Shown: positions 35,764 to 46,304 of the stretch, in pieces
Layout of the letters: every line of letters begins with the position of its first letter
How positions within the stretch are numbered: position 1 is the stretch's first letter
Assembly: GCA_028641055.1 (NCBI GenBank)
Contig: CM054060.1
Coordinates: 165,506,416-165,570,415, forward strand
DNA: 64,000 nt
Direction: 5' to 3'
Origin: Alopecurus myosuroides
Taxonomy: Eukaryota > Streptophyta > Magnoliopsida > Poales > Poaceae
Position numbers and translations under genes: made by a program
The notes under the pieces: model-generated
The model's input: the letters and a program-made list of their open reading frames with translations, nothing else
Database searches by the model: none
What the model was told of the DNA's origin: nothing

Positions 35764-38244
35764 TTAGGCTCGCCTTTTCGCTGTTGTTCTTGGATTATTT
35801 TCATCAGTGTCCGATTCACTGTCTTCTTTTTCAGGTTCTGGCTTTTGCTTGGAGAATTTCCTTTGGGGACTCTTCCCATTGCTTCCGGATCCTGCACTGC
35901 CCTTCATATGCTTGTTGAGCCGGCACTGTCCGTTGGTGTGGGTGGTTTTCCCGAATTGCGAATGGTGGACACAGTTTTCCGACTTAATTCTTCCCCACTC
36001 TTCTTTTGTGTAGGCGATCGGTTCTGTGCTTCGTCCTTTCCATTTGCTCCCATTTTCTCTTCCAAAGGCTATGTTAACTTCTTTGGTCTTTTGTTGTACT
36101 TCTGGAGTTGCTTTTTTCTCAGGACGAGGGGTCTTTTTGGCATGAATCAAAGTGTCGATATTTCCACCTCTCGCTCTGATGATGTCTTCGGCCGCTGCGT
36201 GCTCATTTGCAGTTGTAAGCATAGATCCAAGATCTTTGTGCTTTTTTGAACCGATCATGAATAGTATGAGTCCGGGTTTTAAGCCATTGACGAAAGCATG
36301 CATTGCTTGTATGTCAGTTACTCCAGAGCAGCTGTTTTTCATTGCAGTCCACCTTGAGATAAAGTCCATGTATGGCTCATCTTCAAACTGGGTGCAGCGT
36401 TTTAGCTGGTTGATGTTGTTGGGGCGTTTGTACGTTCCCCGAAAATGCTGAGTAAAAACTCTAGCCATATCATCCCAGCTATCGACAGTTCTTGACGGAA
36501 GCCCGTTGATCCAATCTCTGGCTCCATCCAGTAACATAAGGGGGAGGAATTTTACTGCCTCTAAGTCTGTCCCATTGTTAATCTGGACGGCTGTGTAATA
36601 GTCTGAGAGCCAGGTATCCGGGTTCGTGCTACCGGTATATTTTTGATATGTTGGACCAACTTTGGCGAAGCCAGAATGTAGAGTTATTCTTCGGATCCTG
36701 TCAGTGAAACACTTAGGTCCGAAGTATAGATCATCTCTTTCCGCTCTATCGATGTGTGCGGAGTATCTGCCGGCTGAATGGATAGAAGGGGATCTACTCC
36801 TTTCTTTTCCATTGTTGCGCGAGCGCGCTTTTCCGGGATTGTCTCTATTTCCTCTGTTATCATGCCCTTTGGGATAAGGTGGAGTTCTACTCATGTGTCT
36901 TTCCTTATTCCTAGGGGTGTACGGGATCTCTCACGCCTGTGAGGAATGTCATGTCTTCCGGCTTTCTCAGCAGGGTGTCTCGGAGGCGGCATTGCTTTTC
37001 CGTCCTTCCGGTTTTGTTCCTCCCGATCTCGGGGGTTAATTCCATCTTTCGGCAGATGGGATCCGGTTCTGTACGCTGCATCCTTATTATCGGGTTTTTT
37101 CTTGTCCTTTCTCGAATCTCCTTTCTTCTCTTTTGAATTACTTGAATCTCCAGGTTCTTCAGGTCCAGATGCTCCAACAGCGCAAGTAGTTTTCTTGCAT
37201 AGGGCTGAGTCGTCATGCAACTTCTCTGATCTTGCTTGTCCTTGCTGTTGCTGTTGCAATGCCTTTCCTAAGAAAGCATCCACCCCTTGAAGTTTTTTGC
37301 CATTGGAGTACATGTCATTGTTGAGGATGGCTAACGCGGCTTCCGCGTTTTCTACTGCGGTTTTGTGTATAGGTTCGCCCCTGGAAGCCGTTTACTTGCT
37401 TTTGCCAAGGCGGGTTTTGAAACTGTTCCTGTGGCGGCAGTACTTCCGGTCTTGCGACTCCGGGTAACCGTGTAGGTTTAATGCCAGATCTATTCCTTCT
37501 CTCGTACTCCTCGATTTCTTCCTGCTTTAACTTAATGTCAGCTTGGGTTTTCTGGAGATGTTCTCGAGTTCTGAATAGATGTTGTTGTTGCCTTTGGAGA
37601 GCTTGTCTCCTGGCTTCCAGCACTTTTGGGGGTTTGTGGGGTCCCGCTGGTGTTTGGAGTAGATCATGTTCGTCCTGTTCTGACATTGGCGGAACAGAGA
37701 TTTCCTTCGCTTTCTTCTCCGCAGGCTTAACTCCACTTCCTCCTCCTGCTTCCGGGTTTTCGTTGTCTGGATCAGCCAGTTTTTTCTTTCGGAGCTTGTA
37801 CTGGAGTTTCTTGGAAGCTTTGTGTTTTTTCTTGGAAGAGGGAGGTTTTTTACCAGGTGCGTCCTCTGTCAATTCCTTGACATCCGGGTATGTTGGAGTG
37901 GTTTCCCCCTCCTCGCTTTCCTCATCTGGTGGAGGTGTTCTAGGGCTTTCCTAACTTTCGGCATCCGTGTTTTCAGCCGGTTTTGCCATTAGTACTTCAT
38001 GGAACCCCTCTTGAAAGGATTTGACCTTTCTTTCGAAAGCGTCTTCATCTTCGGAATCTAATTTATCTGATCCGGGTTCTGATTCCAATCTCGCCTCAAT
38101 GGCGGCCAATACAGAGTCAGTTTCCGAGTTTGTCGACATATTGACGGATGTCGGATCTTCCACCTCTATTGTGGGATTGTTGTTTTCTGCCTCTTCCACA
38201 GGATTGTTTTCATCCGTGTTTTCGGCGATCTCGGATTGCACCAT
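35764..38244 (-). pseudogene. E6 gag, mostly open
   Basis: Element-sense frames 38244-37951, 37872-37315, 37313-36891 and 36894-35764 make a long Tat-type gag with a few breaks. The N-terminal third is acidic, then lysine-rich with a Q-rich coiled coil (37690-37540). The capsid region (36894-36100) is intact over 376 codons with NPDTWLSDYYTAVQ and W-I-N-G-L-P blocks. A degenerate zinc knuckle C-x3-H...H-x4-C follows near 35950. It is unusually long for gag, as expected of Tat. Confidence 0.8.
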
Positions 38245-38271
38245 ACCGATAAAGTGCGATTCAGCATGATA

Positions 38272-38625
38272 TCAGCGATCTGAGCAAAATCCGGCGTCAT
38301 AGTCTTCTTCGACTGGGTATAGGGCGGGTGCGATAAATTTGCTTCCACCATAGAATCCCATTGCCTCTGCAGTTAATCCGATAAAGATGTTTGCAGATCC
38401 AATCGGTAAGGCGCAGGCACTTACCAGATGATTCCGTGCTGGCATGTACGATCCGTTGTCGAGGAAACGCCCGACGTCATTGTCGAATTCCAGGCTTCCG
38501 ACAGTTATGGTACTGCTAATTCCGCCGAGTATCCCCGATCGAAACATAACGCCTGATATCGCTAGCCCCACGGTGGGCGCCAACTGTCGAGACATCGTAG
38601 TAGAATTCATAGACGGGGGTGCCAT
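38272..38625 (-). other. E6 frame open from the 5' LTR across the primer site
   Basis: An element-sense frame starts at ATG 38625 inside the 5' LTR, crosses the LTR end (38585) and the TGGCGCC primer site, and ends with TGA at 38272. The gag frame at 38244 is in the same frame, so one stop separates them. It begins about 240 bases downstream of the LTR TATA box. It could be the true gag N-terminus in intact relatives. Confidence 0.45.
38567..38584 (-). other. E6 primer-binding site
   Basis: Minus strand TTGGCGCCCACCGTGGGG directly after the 5' LTR. TGGCGCC starts are typical of Tat/Athila-type primer sites; the exact tRNA was not identified. Confidence 0.7.
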
Positions 38626-39128
38626 GAGACCACTGATAGAGACGTGGGGGGACGTGGTAGTATGACGAACAATGACACCAAGGTTTTACCCAGGTTCGGT
38701 ACATCGCAACTAGGCGGCGCTCCTACTCCTGCAATCTCACTAAATCAGGGCTGAAGCCTGAAGTATACAAAGTACAATGTGAGTTAGGTTTAGCTACTCG
38801 ACAAGGATCAACCACTCGACGAGTTAGCTTCTAGCTTATTCTCTGTCTTTCTTATCTCACCTCTGGCTTTATATAATAGCCGGGTTAGGGCTTACAGAAA
38901 AGGAAACCTAGAAGAATATGGTAAGTTCTAACTTGGAAGGCAAGAATCCGCCTTCTACTCCAAGCCATACCACGTGGGCCGTGGTCTGGGTTCTTCTAGA
39001 ATCCGGCTTCTGCGTGTCAGCTTACTGGGCCGCCTAATGGACCGTAATCCATTACCATTCAGGCCACCCTGGTAATCCGGCACTTTAGGATACCATCTGA
39101 TATACCCCTAATTGGTATATATCCGACA
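38585..39128 (-). repeat. E6 5' LTR
   Basis: 544 bases, partner of 28508-29051. TATA (minus TATATAAA) near 38868-38875. Confidence 0.93.
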
Positions 39129-39133
39129 ATTGC

Positions 39134-39895
39134 ACAATGGACTAGTGAGAGCATCATTGTTACCTCCACTAGGCACCAAGAAGGACCGGAAGAGGCGCAC
39201 AAGGTGATCATAGAAGGGGAGCAGCCCTTCCAGCTTCCCAATAGTGAAACCTGGAGCATACATATCTGCCATGGACCTCTCCCGCTGTGGTCTCTCCACA
39301 TCATGCATACGGTGACCAAGTGGAGGATGAGAGTTGTGCGAGTACCCAAGCAGACGACCCAGCCTGTGGAATGGGGCCTCAGAAGGAGTGGAGTGGGTCA
39401 TCCACTCCAGACCACAATGAACACTGGAGTCAAACACCACTGTGGAAATGAACTGAACAACAAGCTCGGTGTTGTAGGGGAAGCGGGTCTCCAGAAGCCT
39501 CACAAGACCGAACCTCTATGATACTAGCAGCATCAGCAAACTCTTCCTTGTCCGTGATCATCTCAAACTTGGTGGGATGCATCTAACGGATGGGAAACTT
39601 GTAGTCAGAGTAGATATCCGCATAGATGTAAGACTGCTCCAAGCACCAGAACCTAGCATCCTCACAGTCAACATCACGTGGAGTGTTGTACCAATCCTTC
39701 TGACGGATCTGAGCATAATCCTGAGTGGAGACATACGTCTTGTAATTCTTCCTTGCTTCCTTGCCTTTCTTCTTCCTTGATGGCTTTGAGGCCAAAGACT
39801 TGGCCTTGGCAACAATTTTCTTGGAGGGTGAGAGTCACCGGTATCCTCATCACTAGTGTCCTTGTACGAAGGACGCTTGAGAGGGCCCAACTTGT
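39134..39895 (-). pseudogene. E4 extra 3' ORF, N-terminal piece
   Basis: Minus strand. It starts with a lysine-rich segment (KPSRKKKGKEARK, about 39780), then the DWYNTPRDVDCEDARFW block, a helical block, and CGLEWMTHSTPSE near 39400, typical of the extra ORF of SIRE-like and related plant elements. A frameshift is needed near 39800-39830 and a stop at about 39585. It is cut at 39128/39134 by E6 (right duplication ATTGC, left ATTGT). Together with the other two pieces it makes roughly 490 codons. Confidence 0.65.
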
Positions 39896-41326
39896 CAGCA
39901 CGAGAGCTACCTGTGAAGGAGAATCATAGAGGAAGCAATGGGGGTAAATGCACACAAGTCTAACAATGGAAGAATCATACGTCAAAACAACAGGGAAGAG
40001 TCCATGGTACGATCGAGAAACAATTATAGCTAGGATCAAAATAGTACTTTAGAAATTCGGGACAGAACTCAACCGGATATTCCGGTTCAGTTCTGTACCG
40101 GATATTCCGATTTCATGAAAGAACATAGCCGGATATTCCGGTTCAAAACTGAACCTGATATTCCGACTTCACTGCAGAACACAACCGGATATTCCGGTTC
40201 AAAACTGAACCGGATATTCCGAGAGCACAAAAACAGCACTAGATTGATTCATACCTAGATTTGAAAACTAGATCGGTGACATGTGAATCTAACCTATTGT
40301 CTCTAGCATGTATAAGATACCATGGCACAGGAATGTGATATGGGTCGTATCCCGCACCTCCCTTGATTCCGTGTGAAATCCGAACAATCACTACCAAGCA
40401 TTGGCAAGAAAAGTACGAATCCATGGAGAGGTATGGTTATAGCACCAAGATTCAAAAGATTTGAACTTTACCAGATTCCATGGATGAAGATGCTTGGATG
40501 GAAATGCTCCCAAGGTGATGAAGAACAAGATCCGGGCAAGAAATCACAGATCCCGTGGAGGGCAAGAAATCACAGATCCCGTGGCCCGGGGGGCAAGAAT
40601 CGGAGCGGCGGCAAGTTTGTGGAGAAGGGGAGTTGGGGAAGGAAAGGGCACGAACTGCCTCTCTCCCCGTGCCCTTCCAAATAAGTGGAGATGCGCCAGA
40701 CCGGATATTCTGGATCAAGTTTGAACCGGATATTCCGGTTCCACCCGGCTATTCCGGTTCAAAACTGAACCGGAATTTCCGGCTACCTTCTGATTCAAAA
40801 CTTCCTAGTTTCAAAGGAATGAAAAGTGTGCTAGATAGAGTTTGGTTTTTGGGTAGACAGGCTTAGGATAGAAACACCAGACTAGAAGTAGTACTTATCT
40901 CACTCAATTGCAAGAATCAAACATTAAAAAAAAGACCAGTTGAGAGAGATTTTCCTATGAAAACACTCAGCGAGGGAAAACAAGAGAAATCCAATGAAAT
41001 ATCGAATAAACCCCAACTAAGATCCAACTCTTCACAAAGAAGAGGTTGGTGGCCTAGGACACCATGTAAGAGATCATGATATGAAACCGCGAAGATATAT
41101 CTTGGGTGCATGGCCAATACTCGACATTGAAGCTCACAATTCAACATTAGAAAAAGAGAGATAACAATGAATTTTTTCTTTGGGCATAATGGGGGGAGGG
41201 AGAACCCAAGGATAACACTCCCCCTATGTCCATGCCTACACCTAAACCCAAACACGTCACAACTATAGGGGTGTGTGCAAGATCTTCAAGTCAAACTCCT
41301 AGAATCAATTATATTTAGCTCATTCC
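39896..41326. other. E4 spacer between RNase H and extra ORF, with CCGGATATTCCGG clusters
   Basis: No coding is supported; small frames at 40373-40866 are chance. Six CCGGATATTCCG-type motifs lie in 40071-40230 and four in 40690-40790. The core CCGGATATTCCGG has perfect 5-base arms around TAT. Similar motifs recur in the E4 LTR. Confidence 0.6.
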
Positions 41327-41338
41327 TCAAGAATATGA

Positions 41339-42558
41339 ATCTTGCATCATCGAGAGGCTCCTAGAATCTTGCTTCGTCCTTGTGTGTTGCACGGGGTTGT
41401 AGGCAATCTTGATGGCACTTTCATTGTCACACATGTGGGGAACCTTCTCCAAGTGAACATCGTACTCTTTAAGGGTTTGCCTCATCCATAGCAATTGGGT
41501 GCAAGCACTTGCGGCAGCCACGTACTCGGCTTCGGCGGTGGAGAGAGATATGCAATTTTGCTTCTTGGAAGACCAACTCACCAAGGACCTGCCAAGAAAT
41601 TGAAAAGCCCCGGAAGTAGACTTCCTATCATCTTGATCACCGACCCTATCCGAGTCCGCGTAGCCCTTGAGAGAGAACTGTGTCCCCTTTGGGTACCACA
41701 AACAAAATCTTGAGGTATCAACCAAATATCGAAAGATCCTATGGACCGACACTAAGTGGCTTTATTTAGGAGCCTCTTGATACCTTGCACACACCTACAC
41801 TCAAAATGATATAGGGCCTAGATGCACAAAGGTAAAGCAAAGAACCAATCATAGAACGATGCAACTTTTGGTCCACATCTTTACCATCCGGATTGCGCTT
41901 GAGGTGGCATTTGACTTGCATAGGTGAAGGCTTCATCTTTGCACCTTGGAAATTAAACCTATTGAGCATGTCTTGGGTGTACTTGGCTTGAGAAATGAAA
42001 GTCCCACAACCCAATTTCCTGATCTCAAAGCCAAGGAAGAATTTAAGCTCTCCCATCATGGACATCTCAAACCTGTCAGTCATAAGCTTTGAGGACTCAT
42101 TATTGAAAGCTTGGTTAGTTGAGACAAAGATAATATCATCCACGTAGAGTTGGCATATGAAAAGCTCTCCCTTTACCCTCTTTATGAAGAGGGTGGGGTC
42201 GATCTTCCCAACTTCAAAACCACGGTCATATAATAACTCTCTAAGGTGCTCATACCACGCACTTGGTGCTTGTTTAAGACCATAGAGCGCCTTATCGAGT
42301 TTGTAGACATGGTTAGGAAAGTTGAGGTTCTCGAACCCCGGAGGTTGCTTAACATGTACCTCCTCTTTGAGTGGACCATTTAAGAAGCACTTTTGACATC
42401 CATTTGTTGCAATTTGAAATTATGCGAAGATGCATATGCAAGAAGGATATGGATGGACTCAAGGCGAGCCATGGGAGCATAGGTTTTGTCAAAGTCAATG
42501 CCTTCCACTTGAGTGTAACCTTGTGCCACCAATCTTGCCTTGTTACTTATGACAATGT
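41339..42558 (-). pseudogene. E4 reverse transcriptase and RNase H, broken
   Basis: Copia-type pol on the minus strand. RT begins at the right edge with KARLVAQGYTQVEGIDFDKT (about 42585, just inside E7's edge and its left flank), then QQMDVKSA near 42390, a shift, ALYGLKQAPSAWYEHL (about 42265) and the catalytic Y-V-D-D near 42140. RNase H has YADSDRVGDQDDRKSTSG near 41640, an AEAEYVAA block near 41520 and the HTRTK end near 41390. Frame breaks lie near 42380, 42180 and 41760. The copia order (integrase upstream of RT) cannot be seen because E7 interrupts upstream. Confidence 0.88.
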
Positions 42559-42944
42559 TGTAACACCCGGAGTTTTCTCCAAAATAGAAATTGTTTGTTT
42601 TGTTTTTCGCATCATGCATCATGCATCATCATGCATTTAAAACTTGTAAACTAATTTAAATTCATCAAATCTTAGTTTCTAAAATTTTCTGAAATTTATT
42701 TGATGGATAGATCTAATTTTAATGGTTCCCAAACAATATATGGGTGAAAAAGGAAGAAAACAAAAATGTTTTGGGGCTGCTAGGACAAACCGGCCAAGAA
42801 GGAGCCCACACCGAAACCAACCCCCAGCCCACCTTTTTCCCTTCCTCCTCCGTACAGTCACACGAAGAACGTGATCCTCCCTGTGGTGGCTTTCCAGCAG
42901 AGCACAACACCACGGCATCGATCCTCACCTGCTTCTTCCCCTCC

Positions 42945-42950
42945 TTTAAA
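42945..42950 (+). promoter_or_regulatory. TATA-like box in E7 5' LTR
   Basis: TTTAAA in CTCCTTTAAAACC, about 30 bases before GAACCCTAGC; conserved in the other LTR at 47782-47787. Confidence 0.5.
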
Positions 42951-43671
42951 ACCTCTCCCCTCCTGGCCTAGAACCCTAGCTTCTTCCTCCTTCCCCATCT
43001 TTTCTGCCGCCGCCATCTCTCCCTACATCCCTCTGTTCTTGTCTGAATTTTTCTACAGCCAGAGAGAGAGCCGGAGGACCTCACCGCCTTGGTCCCCGTC
43101 GAGCCAAGCTTGGTGCGGGAATAGAACCTCCTCATCGTCTTCGTCACCAACACAGAAGACCGGGAGCCAGAGCTGCCCGAGACGTCGCCACGGAGCTTGT
43201 CTTCCGCCTTTGTCCGTGCCTAGGCCATGGTCGTCTGCCGGTCGTCTCCTCCGTCATCGCGTCGAACGACCACATCGGAAACCCCGCTGTGAGCCTTTCC
43301 ATTCTTCCAGGCCTCTCCTCTCCCTATCCTCTTTGCTCTGGGTGTCGCCGTCGTGCGGCACTGCTGCAGGTCGTCGATGTTCATGTCCGCCATGGCGTCC
43401 ATGGCTGCAAGTTCGTGTTCGAAATATTGATATTTGGCTTGGCCCCCCTCCTCCCATGGTTGCTCTCACATACCCATAGGATTTCCCATGCACCGTTCCT
43501 TGACCACTACAGAGCAGAGGAACGTCGAGCGTCGTCCGCTGCAAGATGTCGTCGTCCTTCGTCCTGTCTCCGTTCTCGTCCTGCTTTCCGAATATTTGGT
43601 GTCAAAAATTCAGTTAACCATGCTATATCTCCTCTTTTAAAGATCGGATCTGTATTCTGTCACCAACGCAG

Positions 43672-43736
43672 AATCGGCCCAGTGGCCAATGCTTCCGTCG
43701 CGCAGCGCTGCGTCCTGGGATCGAGTCCCGCCGATT
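43672..43736 (+). other. tRNA-like segment in E7 5' LTR
   Basis: 65 bases that begin AATCGGC and end GCCGATT, a perfect 7-base acceptor-like pair. Inside are an A-box-like GGCCCAGTGG and a B-box-like GGGATCGAGTCCC, with the palindrome CGCAGCGCTGCG between. The LTR2 copy 48516-48580 has one wobble. It is shorter than a tRNA (72-75), so a decayed or derived tRNA rather than a working gene. Confidence 0.5.
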
Positions 43737-43781
43737 GCAGAAGCCCTCCCCCTTTTAATCATGTTTTGCGTCTTAACAGTT

Positions 43782-44056
43782 TTTTTTAGAACAAAGGCAT
43801 TTTATTGCCCTGCTTTATAACTTAATAAAAGTCAGGAAAAGGTTCACCACAACAAGTTACGTTACAGAACAGCTGGGACTACAGCTTCTCCGAGACACCA
43901 CACACTAGACATGGCACGCGGAGGAACAGGCTCCAACCGCGCGCCCACAGCACACAGAAACAGCACGGCCAGCCACCGCCCAGGCTCACCGCGCCACCGG
44001 CGACAGGCGGCGAGGAGCCAGACGCCGATAACACTCCAGCAGCTCAACGGCACGAC
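43782..44056 (-). mobile_element. E9: retroposon insertion in E7 5' LTR
   Basis: 275 bases absent from the sister LTR, flanked by TAACAGTT (43774-43781 and 44057-44064). On the minus strand it ends in an A-run preceded by ...TTATTAAGTTATAAAGC..., the usual look of a plant LINE 3' end, so it is most simply a 5'-truncated LINE copy. It has no coding potential of its own worth calling. Confidence 0.75.
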
Positions 44057-45916
44057 TAACAGTTACTGTCTCTATTTGGATCAACATCAGTCAGTGTCTG
44101 ATGAAAGCACAAGTCTGATGCCATCCCAGTGGTTCTGTTCCATTCTCACTTGGTTGCGAGTTCAAATCCTATTTCTAGCAATTTTGCCTTTTTCTACCTT
44201 CTTTTCCTATTTTGGCTATATATATGAAATCTTGTTAATCCCATAACTTTTGTTTTATAAACCCAATCACTATAAAATGAATGTCTATTATTATCAGAAA
44301 AATATAAGGAATATTAATATGCCATCCATGTTCATGTTTGCATATTTCATCTGTGCATTGTTAGTAATGTTATGTATGTGCACCTAAACAACAAACATGG
44401 AATGTGTTGGGTACCTAATTCAATTTATGCCCTATTCCGTTTAATCTTTTGTAGCTCATATATGAATATTTTTTCATGCTAATCAACATTTAACTTGATG
44501 GTTAGATAAACAACTTGAAGCTATAAATAAATTGTGTGGACACCGAGTCCGCTTAAATTGGTTAGGTTGCATTTTCCTTTGCATCTCGCATGTCATGCAT
44601 GTAAAATAGGATCATGTTGGATCTTTTGCCCTAGAAGTAATTGTTGCATCTTGTTGTTTATTCAAGTGATTTTCTTCTTCGCAGATAGGACGTTGAGATG
44701 ATGTGAGCAACGGCAAGTTCTGCTACCTCTACAAGTTGGATTCCAGGCAAGCTTTACTCACTTGCTACCTATGGCTGTCGTTCCTCACTTGTTACCGATA
44801 TTTTCCGTTGTCTTTATTCTAGCCTTGTGATTCGATGCTTGTGTCTCGATCCTATCTTATGTTTACCTTACCGCCATGATATAGCCTTCCCTCCACTTCC
44901 TATTAATTGTTGCTTGTTTACTTGTTGGCCCTCGTGTTGTAGTTGCATGCTTAGTGTTGTTTGCGCTCGCGTCTTGTTGTTCTTTGTCCTGTCACCTGTT
45001 TAGTATGATAGTTGGGTTTCAACTTAATCAACATCATGTTAATGTTAGGGGCAATAATAATTTGATGATAAGGCACCGGCAGGAGGCCCGGCGTGGTTTT
45101 GGAGCCTGCTAGTGTCGAACTTAGGAAAAGCATCTTGTCCACTGATCCATGACGAGCGCGCTAACCGCATGTGGGTGGTGAGTATGGGCACTTCCCTTGA
45201 TTTAGTAATAGAGATGATGTTCATCCAGGGGGCACACTTAGTTCGGGCTTTCCATTTGGCACTATAACTTGCAGGTACGAGCCCATGGTGCTATGGTGAC
45301 CTGATGTAGTCGTTGCGGTTAGGGAGACACGCTCTTAGAGTGTTATGAAGGTCTTGTTTCGGGGTGGAATAATCGTGCGCTCAAATTTACACGTGGTGTC
45401 TTGGATGTGCAGTGGTGATAGGAAAGGTCGAGTTGAGATATCCTGCCTTTGTGGTTGTGGATTGATCGAACATGTACGGGTACTGTAGCGCACTCTGCAG
45501 GATAAATCTTCTCTAGAAGCCGTGTTGTCCGTGGTTATGTGGCAACTTGGTGAAAGTGCTGGCTAACAAGTACTCAGACAACTTACACTTAATGATGATA
45601 ACTTGAATAGTAACATAGATATACCTTCACCATATTATAAATGTCATCTTAATCAACATGTGTGAGTTTCCTTGGGTTGCCTCCTTTCTAGGGGGTGAAT
45701 CCTGGATGGGTTTGCTTTGGTGAGTAGTTGTAGTTGGTCTTGTCATGCTCTCTCATCCCTTTCTAATAGACGAGAGTTGTAGCGTGTCTCTATAGATTGC
45801 TTAGTGCTGCCCGCTACCGCTTTATTACAAAAACTTCATCCTTTGTACCCAAAGTATTTGTATCTTGTGATGACTGGTTGCACCGGTATCTTGTGAGTAT
45901 TGTTTGCCGCTTGTTG

Positions 45917-45949
45917 GTACATTCAAAGTACTGACCCCATGATTCGGGG
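45917..45949 (+). ncRNA. Twin hairpin in E7 LTR
   Basis: GTAC-ATTCAAA-GTAC (45917-45931) then CCCC-ATGATTC-GGGG (45935-45949). The same two stems as in E5 and E8, with unrelated loops. E8 inserted in the loop of the corresponding hairpin in the other LTR (50507). Confidence 0.5.
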
Positions 45950-46304
45950 TTGTATTCACAATGCAGTCGACAGGTTTGAAGTTTCACGCCGTTAGCTTGG
46001 GAATCCCTCCGGCATGGCCTGGGAAGCGATTGGACGCCATCGGTTATCTTCAGGACTCTTAGTCCAATTTGTATCTTATCCGTAGTCGGATATTGTTTCG
46101 TTTTCTGCTGTTATTTGGATCTTTGTATTGTATCAGCTGTATTCTTGACTCGTTGGAGTCGTGTTGTATGTATCTTCTGTTGTTGTTGCGGATTATTCGT
46201 GAACTGTTGTAATGGTATAAAAAATGACAAACCGGGATGAGATATTATGTGGATTCTGGAGGGAACGCTGAAATCCCCATAGTACCTGATCCAGAGGCGT
46301 CACA

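Larger units (their letters stand above)
28508..39128 (-). mobile_element. E6: Tat-lineage Ty3/gypsy element lacking RT, with antisense gene
   Basis: LTRs of 544 bases at 28508-29051 and 38585-39128. Flanks are ATTGT (28503-28507) and ATTGC (39129-39133), a duplication with one mismatch. The minus strand carries gag, protease, a second (archaeal-type) RNase H and integrase; the 5' LTR is followed by TGGCGCC and the 3' LTR is preceded by TTGGGGGC. Between the protease and the second RNase H the whole RT and first RNase H are missing. A spliced gene on the plus strand occupies 29443-32735 between integrase and the 3' LTR, as in Grande-like Tat elements. About 24 differences between the LTRs (4.4%) make it older than E5 and E8. 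Confidence 0.92.
15520..42558 (-). mobile_element. E4: SIRE/Maximus-like Ty1/copia element, split by E5, E6 and E7
   Basis: This is a minus-strand copia element. In the window, read 5' to 3' in element sense: RT and RNase H (42558-41339), a spacer (41326-39896), an extra 3' ORF in three pieces, a polypurine tract and the 3' LTR 15520-16799. The gag, protease, integrase and 5' LTR lie to the right, beyond E7/E8. E4 inserted in the E3 LINE; the left target site is probably AGTAA (15515-15519) and the partner copy is outside the window. E5 cuts it at 17568, E6 at 28508 and E7 at 42559. The RT type and the large ORF after pol fit the SIRE lineage. Confidence 0.85.
42559..46304 (+). repeat. E7 5' LTR
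   Basis: 3746 bases, TGTAACACCC...GGCGTCACA, including a 283-base insertion (E9 plus its duplication). TTTAAA promoter box at 42945-42950, followed by AACCCTAGC and a GC-rich leader (42990-43300). A tRNA-like segment is at 43672-43736 and a U5 block shared with E5/E8 spans 45050-45960. Confidence 0.88.

Noticed and set aside
33356..38625. Endogenous pararetrovirus
   Set aside because: LTRs, primer site, integrase and Tat-type gag are present, and no movement-protein or viral coat signature was seen.
40373..40866. Overlapping 75-105-codon frames near the E4 spacer
   Set aside because: No similarity to known element proteins, antisense to E4, and crossed by palindrome repeats.
42871..43789. 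Serine/proline-rich frames resembling an SR-type protein
   Set aside because: The leader of the E7 LTR; the sister LTR carries shifts and different stops, so no coding constraint.
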